Origin: Pseudomonadota bacterium
GTDB taxonomy: Bacteria > Myxococcota_A > Polyangia > Polyangiales > Polyangiaceae
Direction of reading: 5' to 3'
DNA length: 64,000 bases
NCBI GenBank assembly: GCA_023431345.1
Contig: JAEYWK010000105.1
Location: forward strand, 44,942-108,941
The number at the start of each line of letters is the position of its first letter. The stretch's first letter is position 1. The notes under the pieces are model-generated. The model searched no databases, was not told the DNA's origin, and saw only the letters and a program-made list of their open reading frames with translations. A program made the position numbers and the translations under genes. Shown here piece by piece: positions 42,473-51,480 of the stretch.

Positions 42473-42629
42473 CGGTGTCGTCCGAGTGCCAACACAATGA
42501 ACGGCCACACTCGCACAACCTAACCATGACACAGAAGTCAGGTGCCGCTGCCCGGCGCCGACACCCGCCTCAGCAAATTGCCGGGCCGTCGAAACTGGCA
42601 CGCCGACTGCATTGTAACTCAGCAGAGAT

Positions 42630-42818
42630 ATGGCGACGGCTGGTCGGGTTTTGCTCTGGGCGGTGGTGCTCGTAGCACCGGGTGGCTTCTTGCTCGTGCC
42701 CGTGCTCGCGGCGGCTTCACTGCACGGCAAAGAGCCGCGCGCGGCCTGGCCGGCTCACCTGCGCGAGTGGGCGCAGCGGCTGCGCGCCTCCCTCCAGCGC
42801 TACTGGACGAAATCGTAG
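42630..42818 (+). CDS. Small single-helix membrane protein
   Basis: 62 residues: hydrophobic N-terminal half (VLLWAVVLVAPGGFLLVPVLAAA) and a basic amphipathic C-terminus (HLREWAQRLRASLQRYW). Composition fits a small membrane protein, but it lies divergent from the histidine kinase and ends overlapping the stop of the HMG-CoA synthase gene; no family is known. The start ATG 42630 has no strong ribosome site. Confidence 0.45.
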   Translation: MATAGRVLLWAVVLVAPGGFLLVPVLAAASLHGKEPRAAWPAHLREWAQRLRASLQRYWTKS

Positions 42819-44275
42819 TATTCCACGCCTAGATCTTGAAATGAGACGTCGTACGTCTTGCCGACGCGCGAGATCGCAAACTCCCCCTTCGGCGTGTAAG
42901 TGAGTGAAGGCACGTCGGTGCCGTCGTGCAGCGCTTCGTACTGCTCGCGTGTGAGCGTCACGCTGTCTTCCAAGCTGCGCGCGAAGCCGATGCGCGAGGC
43001 GGCAGCAGCGAAGCCAGGCTCCACGTACAGCGGAAGCGCCTCCGCGGCGTCGCCGCTCCCGTAGCCGACGGCGACGAGCGGGGCGTCCGCAAGCGCCAGC
43101 TGCCGGCGCGACGCCTCTTCGAAGCCGGCGGCGATCCAGGCCGGCAGCGCGGCGCTGTACAGGTTACCGAGGTCTTTCACGGCTTCCGAGCCGAGCCCCA
43201 TCTTCTCGTCGAGCAGCTGCCGGAAGGCCTTTTGCTTGCGCAGGAGGCCGGCGATGGCGGTGGTGGCCGCGTACGGGTCGGCGACCGTGACGTCCTTGAG
43301 CAAGTCGCCGTAGAGGTCGGGCGTCGACGCCGTCTCCTTGAGCACCTCCTCGAAGGAGACGCCGGCCTCTTGGCAGAGGCTGCGCAGCTCGTCGTGGTGA
43401 TGGTCGCCGCGGGCGAGGCCGCGCACGTAGAGGAACGACATCGCCTGCACCGGCATCAAGTGATACGGCCGGTGGAAAAACAGGCCGCGCACGCTCTGGT
43501 AGTACGACCCGGCCGAGACCTCGAGGCGGCTCAGCATGCGCTCGACGGCGTGCACCGTCTCGTCGAGGTAAGAAAACGTCGAGTACTTGCCGCTGAACAC
43601 CGGGAAGTCGCTCAGGCGCTGCGTCTTGGCCGCGTAGCCCTCGGTGAAGTGACGCGCGAACGGCTTGCGGAAGTCCGGGCCGCGGTAGTCGGAGGCGCTG
43701 CCGGCGTGCGCCAAATCGACGCCGAACAGCTGCGGGCGGCGCTCGACCAGCATCGCCACCGCGCCGGCGCCTTGGGTCTGCTCGCCGGTGCTGCCCCGCT
43801 CGTACTCCGCCACGTCCGCGCTCACGACGATGGCGAGGCGGTCAGCGCCGTCGCTCGCCACGTAGCGGAGAGCGCTCTTGAGCGCGTACACCCCGCCCAA
43901 ACAGGCGTGCTTGAACTCAGGTACCTCGAGGTAGCGCGAGAGCCGCGGCAGCCCGAGCGACTCGAGCGCCCGATCGACCATCCCGCGAACGATCACGGCG
44001 CCGGCCGCGTTGTCGGTGCTCGACTCCGTGCCGAGCCCGAGGAAGCCGACGCGCGTGGGGTCGATGGCGTTCTGCCGAATCAGTCGGAGCACGGCGTTGG
44101 CCGCCATCGTGTAGACGTTCTCGTGCCGGCCACAGACCCTGAAGCTGCGGCCGACCACCGCCGAAATCTTCTCCCAGCTGTTGTCGGTCCACGCGCACCA
44201 ATCTTTCAGATCGACGCGCAGGCGCGGGACGTAGAGGCTCATGGCGCTGACGCCGGGCAGGTCTCGAGAGCTCAT
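42800..44275 (-). CDS. Hydroxymethylglutaryl-CoA synthase
   Basis: 491 residues from ATG 44275, an alternative start being ATG 44242 (MSLYVPRLRV). Condenses acetyl-CoA with acetoacetyl-CoA to HMG-CoA in the mevalonate route. Catalytic Cys125 is in EFKHACLGG. Other synthase blocks are GFLGLGTESSTDNA, DVAEYERGSTGEQTQGAGAVAML and the FFHRPYHLMPVQAM region with the general-base His. A few myxobacterial HMG-CoA synthase homologues work in isovaleryl-CoA or polyketide branching; a stand-alone location leaves both options open. Confidence 0.9.
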   Translation of the reverse strand: MSSRDLPGVSAMSLYVPRLRVDLKDWCAWTDNSWEKISAVVGRSFRVCGRHENVYTMAANAVLRLIRQNAIDPTRVGFLGLGTESSTDNAAGAVIVRGMVDRALESLGLPRLSRYLEVPEFKHACLGGVYALKSALRYVASDGADRLAIVVSADVAEYERGSTGEQTQGAGAVAMLVERRPQLFGVDLAHAGSASDYRGPDFRKPFARHFTEGYAAKTQRLSDFPVFSGKYSTFSYLDETVHAVERMLSRLEVSAGSYYQSVRGLFFHRPYHLMPVQAMSFLYVRGLARGDHHHDELRSLCQEAGVSFEEVLKETASTPDLYGDLLKDVTVADPYAATTAIAGLLRKQKAFRQLLDEKMGLGSEAVKDLGNLYSAALPAWIAAGFEEASRRQLALADAPLVAVGYGSGDAAEALPLYVEPGFAAAASRIGFARSLEDSVTLTREQYEALHDGTDVPSLTYTPKGEFAISRVGKTYDVSFQDLGVEYYDFVQ

Positions 44276-44496
44276 GGGGGGGCAGGTTCCTATCACCCGC
44301 GGGGCGCCGCGCAAACCACACTGTGAATGGCCTTCACGGCAGGGGGCGCGAGCTGCCACACCTCACGCCAGCCCCCTCGCGCGAGAGCCGCCGCGCGCGC
44401 CGAAAACGCAACGAGTCGCTCGCGCGGCGCCTGGTACGCGGCTTGCTGAAGCAAGCACTCGAGCGCGGTGAATGGCCGCGCTCAACGGAGGACAGG

Positions 44497-44898
44497 ATGA
44501 ATTATCGCAAAGCGGTGGTGGCGGTGACCGTGTGTTTGGCGTTCAATGTCGTAGCTTGCAGCTCGGGTCGGGACGTTGAAGTGAGCGGCAAGATCAGCGC
44601 TTCTAGCAGCGTGGTGGTGGGCGACAAGCTGGTGGTGAGCTTCGTCGACGTGGTGGGCGAGGGCGAGGCGCTGGAGAAGACCGTAGCGCACACGACCGAG
44701 CTCCGCGCGCTCGGTGACTTCAAGGAGACCGTCTCCTTGGAGGGCGACAAGCTGATCGTGCGCGCTGTCGACGACCGCGACGGCGACGGCAAATGCACGG
44801 CCGGGGAAGCGTGGGGGGAAACCGAGGCCGAGATCGCCGACGACAAGGCCCTGGCGATCTCACTGCTCCTGTCGACCGCGGCCTGTCCCTCCGAGTGA
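44497..44898 (+). CDS. Small lipoprotein
   Basis: 133 residues from ATG 44497 with GAGGACAGG upstream. The signal peptide ends NVVACSSG, a lipobox with Ser at +2. The mature domain is beta-rich and acidic with VDDRDGDGKCTAGEAWGE, which resembles a Ca-binding loop. No family recognised. Stands alone between HMG-CoA synthase and the mutarotase-like gene. Confidence 0.72.
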   Translation: MNYRKAVVAVTVCLAFNVVACSSGRDVEVSGKISASSSVVVGDKLVVSFVDVVGEGEALEKTVAHTTELRALGDFKETVSLEGDKLIVRAVDDRDGDGKCTAGEAWGETEAEIADDKALAISLLLSTAACPSE

Positions 44899-44974
44899 GC
44901 TCGGTGCGCGGCGCGCCTCGGGGTGTGGAGGCGCGCCGCCGCGCCATTATCGCGATTCGGCGGCTGACAGCGCG

Positions 44975-45850
44975 TTACACGGTTTCGGCAGAGATGATGG
45001 TGGTGGTGACGTGGCGCGCCTGGGGCGGAAGGTGGATGCGGTGCGCGCCGGTGTTGGCGGCTTCGACGCACAGCATGCGTGGCCACTGGTCTTCACCGAA
45101 ATCGGCCAGGCGCCGCGCCTTGTCTTGCCATGGGTTCCAGAGCACCGTCGTGCTCGAGCTCGTCTTGTCGACGAGCAAGCGCCGCTTGCCGTCGAGCACG
45201 CTGACGCGCGCGGCGCTGTCGTAGACGCGATCGGTCTCACCGGAGAGGCGCAGCGGCGCCGGGCCCTCGACGAGGCCGCTCTGTCCGCTCACCTTGTCGG
45301 CGTAGATCGCCGACGCGAGCCCGTCGATTTCGACCTCGCGCACGTCGCTGACCGCCAAGTAGGTGTGCAGCGCCAGCTCGTAGTCGAAGGCGACCGCGTC
45401 CGTGTTCTCGACCTCGAACGCGACGCTGAGCTCACGACCGAGCGTGACTCGCAAGCGCGCCGCAAAATGATGGGGGAACAGCGCCAAGGTGCCCACGTCA
45501 CTGTCGAGCGCGAGCTCGGCGGTCACGTTGTCGCCGCTCGCTTCGGAGCCCACGAAGCGAAACTCGCGCGTGCGCGCGAAGCCGTGCGCGGGGTGTGTCG
45601 GCTCCGAGGGGTGCGGCCCGAACCAGGGAAAGCAAATCGGGATGCCGCCGCGGATGGCCTTGTCGGGCGCGAACGCCGCGCGCGGGCTGAGCCAGGTGAG
45701 CTCGCCGTGCTCGGCGGTGCGGAAGCAGGCGACGTGCGCCCCGTGCAGGAAGACGAGCGCTTCACTGCCTGACGCTCGCAATCGCAGCGCCGGCATTCCA
45801 TGAGCCTCGATTTGTTCCGTGTGACGGGTATCGATCGCCGACTTATGCAT
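44975..45850 (-). CDS. D-hexose-6-phosphate mutarotase-like (aldose-1-epimerase family)
   Basis: 291 residues. Beta-sandwich epimerase fold: FLHGAHVACF, TWLSPRAAFAPDKAIRGGIPICFPWFGPH and HPAHGFARTREF. The His in HGF and the downstream Glu/Asp are the usual catalytic pair. Such proteins interconvert alpha and beta anomers of glucose-6-phosphate or related sugars. The start MHKSAIDTRHTEQIEAHG fits YeaD-like proteins. It is convergent with the 133-residue lipoprotein gene. Confidence 0.88.
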   Translation of the reverse strand: MHKSAIDTRHTEQIEAHGMPALRLRASGSEALVFLHGAHVACFRTAEHGELTWLSPRAAFAPDKAIRGGIPICFPWFGPHPSEPTHPAHGFARTREFRFVGSEASGDNVTAELALDSDVGTLALFPHHFAARLRVTLGRELSVAFEVENTDAVAFDYELALHTYLAVSDVREVEIDGLASAIYADKVSGQSGLVEGPAPLRLSGETDRVYDSAARVSVLDGKRRLLVDKTSSSTTVLWNPWQDKARRLADFGEDQWPRMLCVEAANTGAHRIHLPPQARHVTTTIISAETV

Positions 45851-45912
45851 GGCAGCCTTCCAGCAAGGTAGTGGATTTGCCGAGAGCCGGGTTATTCTGC
45901 GGGAGCTCCGGC

Positions 45913-47643
45913 ATGCAGATCGTCGATTTTTTCAATCTCGAGAGATCGCTTCAAGATCGCTTCGTCGAAGCAGCCAACGGGGCGGTGCCGCCCACGCCCA
46001 TCGCCTTCAAAGCGGCGAGGCCGCGCGCCGGCGTGCTCGGTTGGTGGGCGATTTGCTTAGTGGCTACCGTAGGTTCCATCGCGCTGCTCGGCGTGGGCTT
46101 CGGCTCGCTGGAAAGCTCGATGGCCCTCTTGGGGCTGCCTTGGGCGGTCGCGCTCGGCGGGCTGGTGGCGCTGGCCGCATTCGCGGCCCTGCGCGCTCTC
46201 GCGCTCGATCACGATCGTGACAGTTTGCCCTACCGCGCCGGCGCGTACGTCTTCCCGATCGGCGTGGTCGACGCGCAAACCCAGGTGGTGCGCGTTTACC
46301 GTTTTTCCGAGCTGTCGGACGTCACTCGGCGTGACAAGCGAGTCACGCTGCGCTTCGAGGGCGCTTCCTTCGACTTCGACACCGCCGATTCGGCGCTGGC
46401 GGAGCAACTGGTAGCGCTCGTGGAGCAGCATCGCCAGCGCGTGTCGGGCGACTTCGGTCCGCCGAGCAGCCGTGAGCTCGCTGGCCTGGATCCGCTGGCT
46501 GACACCGGCTTCAAGAGCCCGTTCACTCCCAGCGAGCGGCGTCGTAAGAGCTCGCCGCGCTGGCTGCGCTTCGGCTGGCTGGCGGCCGTGCTCGCCGGCG
46601 TCGTGCTCGGGCCGCTGGCGTGGAAGGGTCGCAACCACCTGAGCGAAGAGCGGCTGTACGCGCACGCGCGCAGCCAGAACGACACCGCCGCCTATCGCGC
46701 CTACTTGGCGCGCGGCGGCGAGCGGCCCGAGGTGAGGGAGCTGCTCTTGCCGCAAGCGGAGCTGCGCGAGGCAGTCGCTCGAGACAGCGTGGCCGCGCTC
46801 GAAGCCTTCCTCGCCCGCGGTCCCCAGCCCAAGATCGAGGCGGAGGTGCAGGCCGCGCTGAAGAAGGCTCTGCTCAAGGAGCTGGCCGCCGTGTCGGCGA
46901 CGGGCTCGCTCAGCAAGCTGGAAGAGTTCGCCAAGGCGCAGCCGCACCGGCAGCTGATCCAGAACGAGCTGGGGCTGAAGCGCGCCGAGCTCTTTCAGAA
47001 GGCGTCTCGCGCGTTCGCGGCGGTGGCGCAGCCGAGCACTCCCGGCCTGGTGGGCGCGATCGGTCGCTTGCTGTTCTACGCGCAGAAGCACGGGCCCGAG
47101 GTGCAAGTGGTGTTTCGGCGACGTCAGGCCGAATCCTCGAAGGAGGCGGAGGCCCAGCTCCAAAAGAGCGCGTACTTCATGGGCCCGGAGGCGCTGCCAT
47201 CGCGGTTCTTCCGCCCCGAAGACTGGCAACCGCGCGAGGCCGACGTGGGGCGCGAGCTGACCGAGCGCCTCAATCGCGAATTCCCCGCGGAGATCTTGCG
47301 CTTCGTGCTCGCCCCCGCCATCGATGACGACGGCACGGACGCGCCGAAGCTCGACAAACCCACGCTGCTGATCACGCACCGGACGGAGATGTCGGGCGCC
47401 TTCATGAGCAAGCTGCCGCGCGGGGCGTTCGTGGGAATAGGCGTGATGGTTCGCTCGGTGCTGCTCATCCCCGGTGACGATCAGCAGCCGCTCGCCTTCA
47501 AGTTCTCGGCCTGGCTCCCGCCCGATCTCAAGCTCTGGGAGCAGCCGGGCACGACTCCGAGAGACCTTTACGAAGCCGTCGCTCGCGAGGGCCTGAGCCG
47601 CTACACCAAGAAGCAGCTGCAGTTCTTCCTGAAGGCACCCTAA
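45913..47643 (+). CDS. Large membrane-anchored protein of unknown function
   Basis: 576 residues from ATG 45913. Two N-terminal membrane helices (about 45-65 and 73-100), a cytoplasmic-like segment with a short PH-like beta region (VVRVYRFSELSDVTRRDKRVTLRFEG), one more helix near 215-240 and a long helical C-terminus (about 245-400) followed by a mixed domain. No family recognised. Some features recall large myxobacterial membrane proteins of unknown role. It is followed by a convergent FliI/YscN-type ATPase. Confidence 0.75.
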   Translation: MQIVDFFNLERSLQDRFVEAANGAVPPTPIAFKAARPRAGVLGWWAICLVATVGSIALLGVGFGSLESSMALLGLPWAVALGGLVALAAFAALRALALDHDRDSLPYRAGAYVFPIGVVDAQTQVVRVYRFSELSDVTRRDKRVTLRFEGASFDFDTADSALAEQLVALVEQHRQRVSGDFGPPSSRELAGLDPLADTGFKSPFTPSERRRKSSPRWLRFGWLAAVLAGVVLGPLAWKGRNHLSEERLYAHARSQNDTAAYRAYLARGGERPEVRELLLPQAELREAVARDSVAALEAFLARGPQPKIEAEVQAALKKALLKELAAVSATGSLSKLEEFAKAQPHRQLIQNELGLKRAELFQKASRAFAAVAQPSTPGLVGAIGRLLFYAQKHGPEVQVVFRRRQAESSKEAEAQLQKSAYFMGPEALPSRFFRPEDWQPREADVGRELTERLNREFPAEILRFVLAPAIDDDGTDAPKLDKPTLLITHRTEMSGAFMSKLPRGAFVGIGVMVRSVLLIPGDDQQPLAFKFSAWLPPDLKLWEQPGTTPRDLYEAVAREGLSRYTKKQLQFFLKAP

Positions 47644-47696
47644 CGTCGCTTCGGATTCTAGCGCTCAGGCTCGCTCCTGAGCGCTCGCAGGCGCCG

Positions 47697-49013
47697 TCAG
47701 CGCTTCTCGGGGTAACGCTCGGCGATGCTCTTGAGCGTTTGCAGCGTGTGAGCGTGGGAGTCGCTTTGGGCCGCGTCTTGGCGCAGGAACCGCTCGAGCT
47801 CCGGTTGAGCGGCGATGGCTTGATCGAGGCGGGGATCGGAGCCTTTGGCGTAAGCGCCGAGGCTGATGAGGTCGCGCTTTTCCTCGTAGGCGGCCAGCAG
47901 GGCGCGCGCGCGCTGAGCGAAGGCTTGGTGCGGCTTGGGCGTCACGCTCGGCATCACGCGCGAGAGCGAGCCGAGCACGTCGATGGCGGGGTAGTGACCG
48001 CGCGCGGCGAGCTTGCGCTCGAGCACGATGTGGCCGTCCAGGATGCCGCGCACTTCGTCGGCGATGGGCTCGTCCATGTCCGAGCCCTCGACGAGAACGG
48101 TATAAATGGCGGTGATCGCGCCTCTTTCACCTTGCCCGCTGCGCTCGAGCAAGCGCGGCAGCTGCGTGAACACGCTCGGCGGGTAGCCACGCCGCGCCGG
48201 GGGCTCGCCGGCAGCGAGGCCGATTTCACGCTGCGCCCGAGCGAAGCGTGTCACCGAGTCGACGAGCAGCAGCACGCTCTTGCCGAGGTCACGGAAATGC
48301 TCGGCCACCGCCGTCGCGACTTGGGCGGCGCGCAGACGTTCCACCGGCGGCGCGTCGCTCGTCGCCACCACCACCACGGAGCGACGGCGCCCGGCCTCCC
48401 CCAAGGAGTGCTCGAGGAACTCGCCGACCTCGCGCCCACGCTCGCCCACGAGCGCGACGACGACGACGTCCGCGCTCGTGCCGCGCGCGATCGCGCCTAG
48501 CAGCGTGCTCTTGCCGACGCCCGAGCCGGCGAACAAGCCGACGCGTTGCCCTACGCCGAGCGTGATCAGTCCGTCGATGGCGCGCACGCCGGTCTCGAGC
48601 GAGGTCGCGACGGGCCGGCGGGTGAGGGCGGGCGGCGGCGCACGATCGACCGGCACCGAGATCAAGCCGGTCGGCGGCGGGCGGCCGTCCATCGGGCGGC
48701 CCAGCCCGTCGAGCACGCGCCCGAGCAGCGCCGCGCCCGCGCTCACCGTGAGGCCCTCGCCGGTTGCTTCGACGACGTCGTCGGGTCCGACACCGACGGG
48801 CTCGCCGAGGGGCACCGCCAGCGCCTCGCCTTGCGCGAAGCCGACAATCTCGGCCAACAAGGGCTCCCCGCGGCGCCGAATCAAGAGCACGTCCGAAACC
48901 CGCGCTCCCGGCAGCTGCACGCGGAGCAAGAGCCCCGTCACGCCCACGACGCGGCCTACCGGTCTGAGCGCCGTCGTCGCCGACAGCCGTGCTCTGAGCG
49001 CCTCGAGATCCAC
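47697..49013 (-). CDS. FliI/YscN-type secretion ATPase (isolated gene)
   Basis: 438 residues, matching flagellar/type III secretion ATPases. GLFAGSGVGKSTLLGAIARG carries Walker A, ALVGERGREVGEFLEHSLGE is the FliI/YscN signature and VLLLVDSVTRFARAQREIGLAAGEPPARRGYPPSVFTQLPRLLERSG spans Walker B and the family motif. C-terminal segments match too. It would unfold and deliver substrates to an export gate. No other type III or flagellar component is visible on either side, so it is orphaned or the rest lies elsewhere. Confidence 0.92.
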   Translation of the reverse strand: MDLEALRARLSATTALRPVGRVVGVTGLLLRVQLPGARVSDVLLIRRRGEPLLAEIVGFAQGEALAVPLGEPVGVGPDDVVEATGEGLTVSAGAALLGRVLDGLGRPMDGRPPPTGLISVPVDRAPPPALTRRPVATSLETGVRAIDGLITLGVGQRVGLFAGSGVGKSTLLGAIARGTSADVVVVALVGERGREVGEFLEHSLGEAGRRRSVVVVATSDAPPVERLRAAQVATAVAEHFRDLGKSVLLLVDSVTRFARAQREIGLAAGEPPARRGYPPSVFTQLPRLLERSGQGERGAITAIYTVLVEGSDMDEPIADEVRGILDGHIVLERKLAARGHYPAIDVLGSLSRVMPSVTPKPHQAFAQRARALLAAYEEKRDLISLGAYAKGSDPRLDQAIAAQPELERFLRQDAAQSDSHAHTLQTLKSIAERYPEKR

Positions 49014-49168
49014 GCGCCTACGCTAGTGCGCCGCTGCCCTCGTGAATAGCCGCTCGCCGCCGGCCGTGCCCCAGCGGGCGAAGCTGTGTTAGGCTTCGAA
49101 GACGGCTCGGGGCCAGGTGGTGGTAATCTTGGTCCAGACTCGTGTTTTTTGCTCGATACGAGGCACCC

Positions 49169-49954
49169 ATGATCACCGCTCGTACCTGCGTCGCGTTCGT
49201 TGCTCTCGCTGCCGCTTGCGGTGGAAGGTCCGCGCAGCAGGGCCAGCCCCTGGGCAGCGACACGGGCGGAGTCGGGGGCACGCCGAGCGGCGCGAGCGGT
49301 GCGGGGGCGTCGAGCGTCTCCGGCACGAGCAGCAGCACGACCGCCGGGCAGCCAAGCGCAGCCGGGGGCGCGCCGAGCGGCGGCAAAGGCGGGCAGTCGA
49401 GCGCGGGTGAGGGCGGCGCCGAGCCCATCGCGGGCTACGCGGGCGAGGCTGGTCAGGGTGGCGCGCCGGCCTGCGATCGAGCTGGTGACTGCGAGCTCGA
49501 GGCCGAGCTCACCTACGAATCCCGCAGCTGCCCCAGCTCCGCGCTGACTGTCACGGGGGAGGCCAGCTTCTACATCGGTGGTTTGAACCGCTTGGATCTC
49601 GACTTCGAATGGAAGTGCGGGAGCGTTTTTGCGCCGGGAGACCCGTTGCGGGGTGCGCTGCGAGCTCGCCTGCTCGAACCGCTGGTGCCCCCGCTCGATG
49701 GCGCCAGCCGTACCTTCTCGTTTCCTCTTCCTACCTCGTCGAGCATCCCCGACTACCGGCCTAGCGAGGCCAAGGTTTGGCTCGCCGGCTCGGGTGTGCC
49801 CGAGATCGAAAATCCGCTCGACCCGGTCGAGAGCACGCTCACCATTCGCGTCGAAGCTGGCAACTTCATCGGCACCATCCATTTCGTCGGCACGACGTCG
49901 AGCGGCGCGCGTGCCGTCATGGCTGCGCCGTTCGAAATCGCCGTGCCGCCGTGA
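49169..49954 (+). CDS. Gly/Ser-rich lipoprotein
   Basis: 261 residues from ATG 49169. Lipobox FVALAAACGG. A long Gly/Ala/Ser-rich linker (about 25-110) precedes a compact domain of beta-type alternation (SCPSSALTVTGEASFYIGGLNRLDLDFEWKCGS and on). No family recognised. Similar architecture (lipobox, low-complexity spacer, small domain) recurs in this window and suggests surface-displayed proteins. Confidence 0.7.
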   Translation: MITARTCVAFVALAAACGGRSAQQGQPLGSDTGGVGGTPSGASGAGASSVSGTSSSTTAGQPSAAGGAPSGGKGGQSSAGEGGAEPIAGYAGEAGQGGAPACDRAGDCELEAELTYESRSCPSSALTVTGEASFYIGGLNRLDLDFEWKCGSVFAPGDPLRGALRARLLEPLVPPLDGASRTFSFPLPTSSSIPDYRPSEAKVWLAGSGVPEIENPLDPVESTLTIRVEAGNFIGTIHFVGTTSSGARAVMAAPFEIAVPP

Positions 49955-50012
49955 TCGTCGTAGCCCTCGCGGCTCGAGCACGCCCGTCGCGGCGCGCCCC
50001 GAGCCGTGAGGC

Positions 50013-51470
50013 TCAAGCCAGCAGCGACTCGTACTGACCGGACTGCGCCGTCTGCGCTTTCGGGTCGGTGGTGCCGAAGCGATCGAGCGGCACGCCCATG
50101 GCGTTGACGAGCGTGGTGAGCAGCTTGTTGTGAGGCGCGCCGCGGTTGTCCTTCGGCTCTGCCAGCTTCACGTACTGGCCTTGCTTGAAGTAGCCGCCGG
50201 CCGAGCCCGCGATGATGAAGGGCAGGTCGAGGAAGCTGTGCGCTTTTCCGTCGGATAGCTCGTTCGCGTAGAGAATGGCGCTGTTGTCGAGGATCGTCTT
50301 GCCGTTCTCCTCCACGTAGCTGTCGAGCTTGGCGATCAGCCGCGCGTACTGCTTCATGTGCCAAAGGTCGATGCCCGCCAGCATGCCTTCGTAGCCGGAG
50401 ACCGCGTCTTCGCAGCCGCTGTCGCAGGTGGTGCCGTGCGAGAGCTTGTGGTGGTTGTACTCGTGGTCCATGCCGTCCCACTTGAAGGTGGGGCCGCCCG
50501 AGCCGCGATCGAAGTGGAAGGTAGCGACGCGCGTGTAGTCGCAGGCCAGCGCGAGCGCGTAGATATCGAGCTGCAGCTCGGTCAGCTTCACGTAGTCGCC
50601 GTACTGGCCGTCGAAGTCCTTGCCTTCGCCGCGGTCTTGGTATGATTCCGCCGCCGCTTTGGTGGCGTCGTCGAGGCAGCTCACCAGGCCCTTGGTCATC
50701 CCCGACTCGAGGTCGCGGATGAACGAGAAGTGCTGGTCGAGCTTGTCTTTGTCGGCCTTGCTGAGCGGCCCGCGCTTCAAGTCGTCGAACTGTTCGGTCA
50801 CCAAGTCGAGCACGCTTTGGCGGCGCCGCGCCACGCGCGCCTCGGCCTCGGCCGCCTCCGCCGTGTCGACCGACACGCCCAGGTTCATGAACTGCTTGTA
50901 GGCGGTCCACGGGTTGTTGATGGCCTGCACGGCCTTGCCAGGGCCCGAATACGAGACGTAGTCGAGGCCCTTGTAGTTGGCCGAATAGCCCACCATCAGG
51001 TTGAGCGGCGGACGACGCGCGCCATCGGGGCCGGGGTTGATCTGGCGCGCGAGGAAGTAGTCGACCGACTCGCCCTGCGCGAGCCAGTCATCCTCACTCG
51101 CGAACTGCGCAGTGAGCTTGTGGGCCATGCCCTTGCCATGGTCGTCGCCACCGCCGCCATCTTGATTGTAGCCGCGCGGGCTCATGTGAATGCCGCGCGG
51201 GTAGAGCAGCTTGGCGAGGTGGGGCGTGAGCGGCTCGGCCGCGGTGCCCGTGAGCCCGGCCGCGCTGAGCGCGCCGGGGCCGCCGGTCGGGAACCACTTG
51301 CTCATGTTCACGCCGTTGCAGCAGAAAAACACGCCGAAGCGTTTGACCGCCGCCGTCGCTTGCGCGTGCGATTCCTTGGGCGCGAGCGCCTCCAAGAACG
51401 GCAAGCCGACGACGACGCCGCCCATGCCCCGCAAGAATGCACGCCTTCTGAGCTCGACTTTGCGCGTCAT
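50013..51470 (-). CDS. DUF1552 family protein with Tat-like signal
   Basis: 485 residues from ATG 51470. N-terminus RRRAFLRGMGGVVVGLPFLEALAP is a twin-arginine-like export signal. The mature protein has the DUF1552 pattern: KRFGVFFCCNGVNMSKWFPTG, GYSANYKGLDYVSY, and the metal-site-like HEYNHHKLSHG plus DSAILYANELSDGKAHSFLDLPFI. It likely folds as an alkaline-phosphatase-superfamily relative. The DUF1592-type protein is encoded 10 bp upstream, a pairing seen in many planctomycetes and myxobacteria; its biochemical role is unsettled. Confidence 0.9.
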   Translation of the reverse strand: MTRKVELRRRAFLRGMGGVVVGLPFLEALAPKESHAQATAAVKRFGVFFCCNGVNMSKWFPTGGPGALSAAGLTGTAAEPLTPHLAKLLYPRGIHMSPRGYNQDGGGGDDHGKGMAHKLTAQFASEDDWLAQGESVDYFLARQINPGPDGARRPPLNLMVGYSANYKGLDYVSYSGPGKAVQAINNPWTAYKQFMNLGVSVDTAEAAEAEARVARRRQSVLDLVTEQFDDLKRGPLSKADKDKLDQHFSFIRDLESGMTKGLVSCLDDATKAAAESYQDRGEGKDFDGQYGDYVKLTELQLDIYALALACDYTRVATFHFDRGSGGPTFKWDGMDHEYNHHKLSHGTTCDSGCEDAVSGYEGMLAGIDLWHMKQYARLIAKLDSYVEENGKTILDNSAILYANELSDGKAHSFLDLPFIIAGSAGGYFKQGQYVKLAEPKDNRGAPHNKLLTTLVNAMGVPLDRFGTTDPKAQTAQSGQYESLLA

Positions 51471-51480
51471 GTCGTTCTTC

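Noticed and set aside
42926..44326. 466-residue rightward ORF opposite HMG-CoA synthase
   Set aside because: It is the antisense shadow; the opposite frame carries the conserved synthase motifs.
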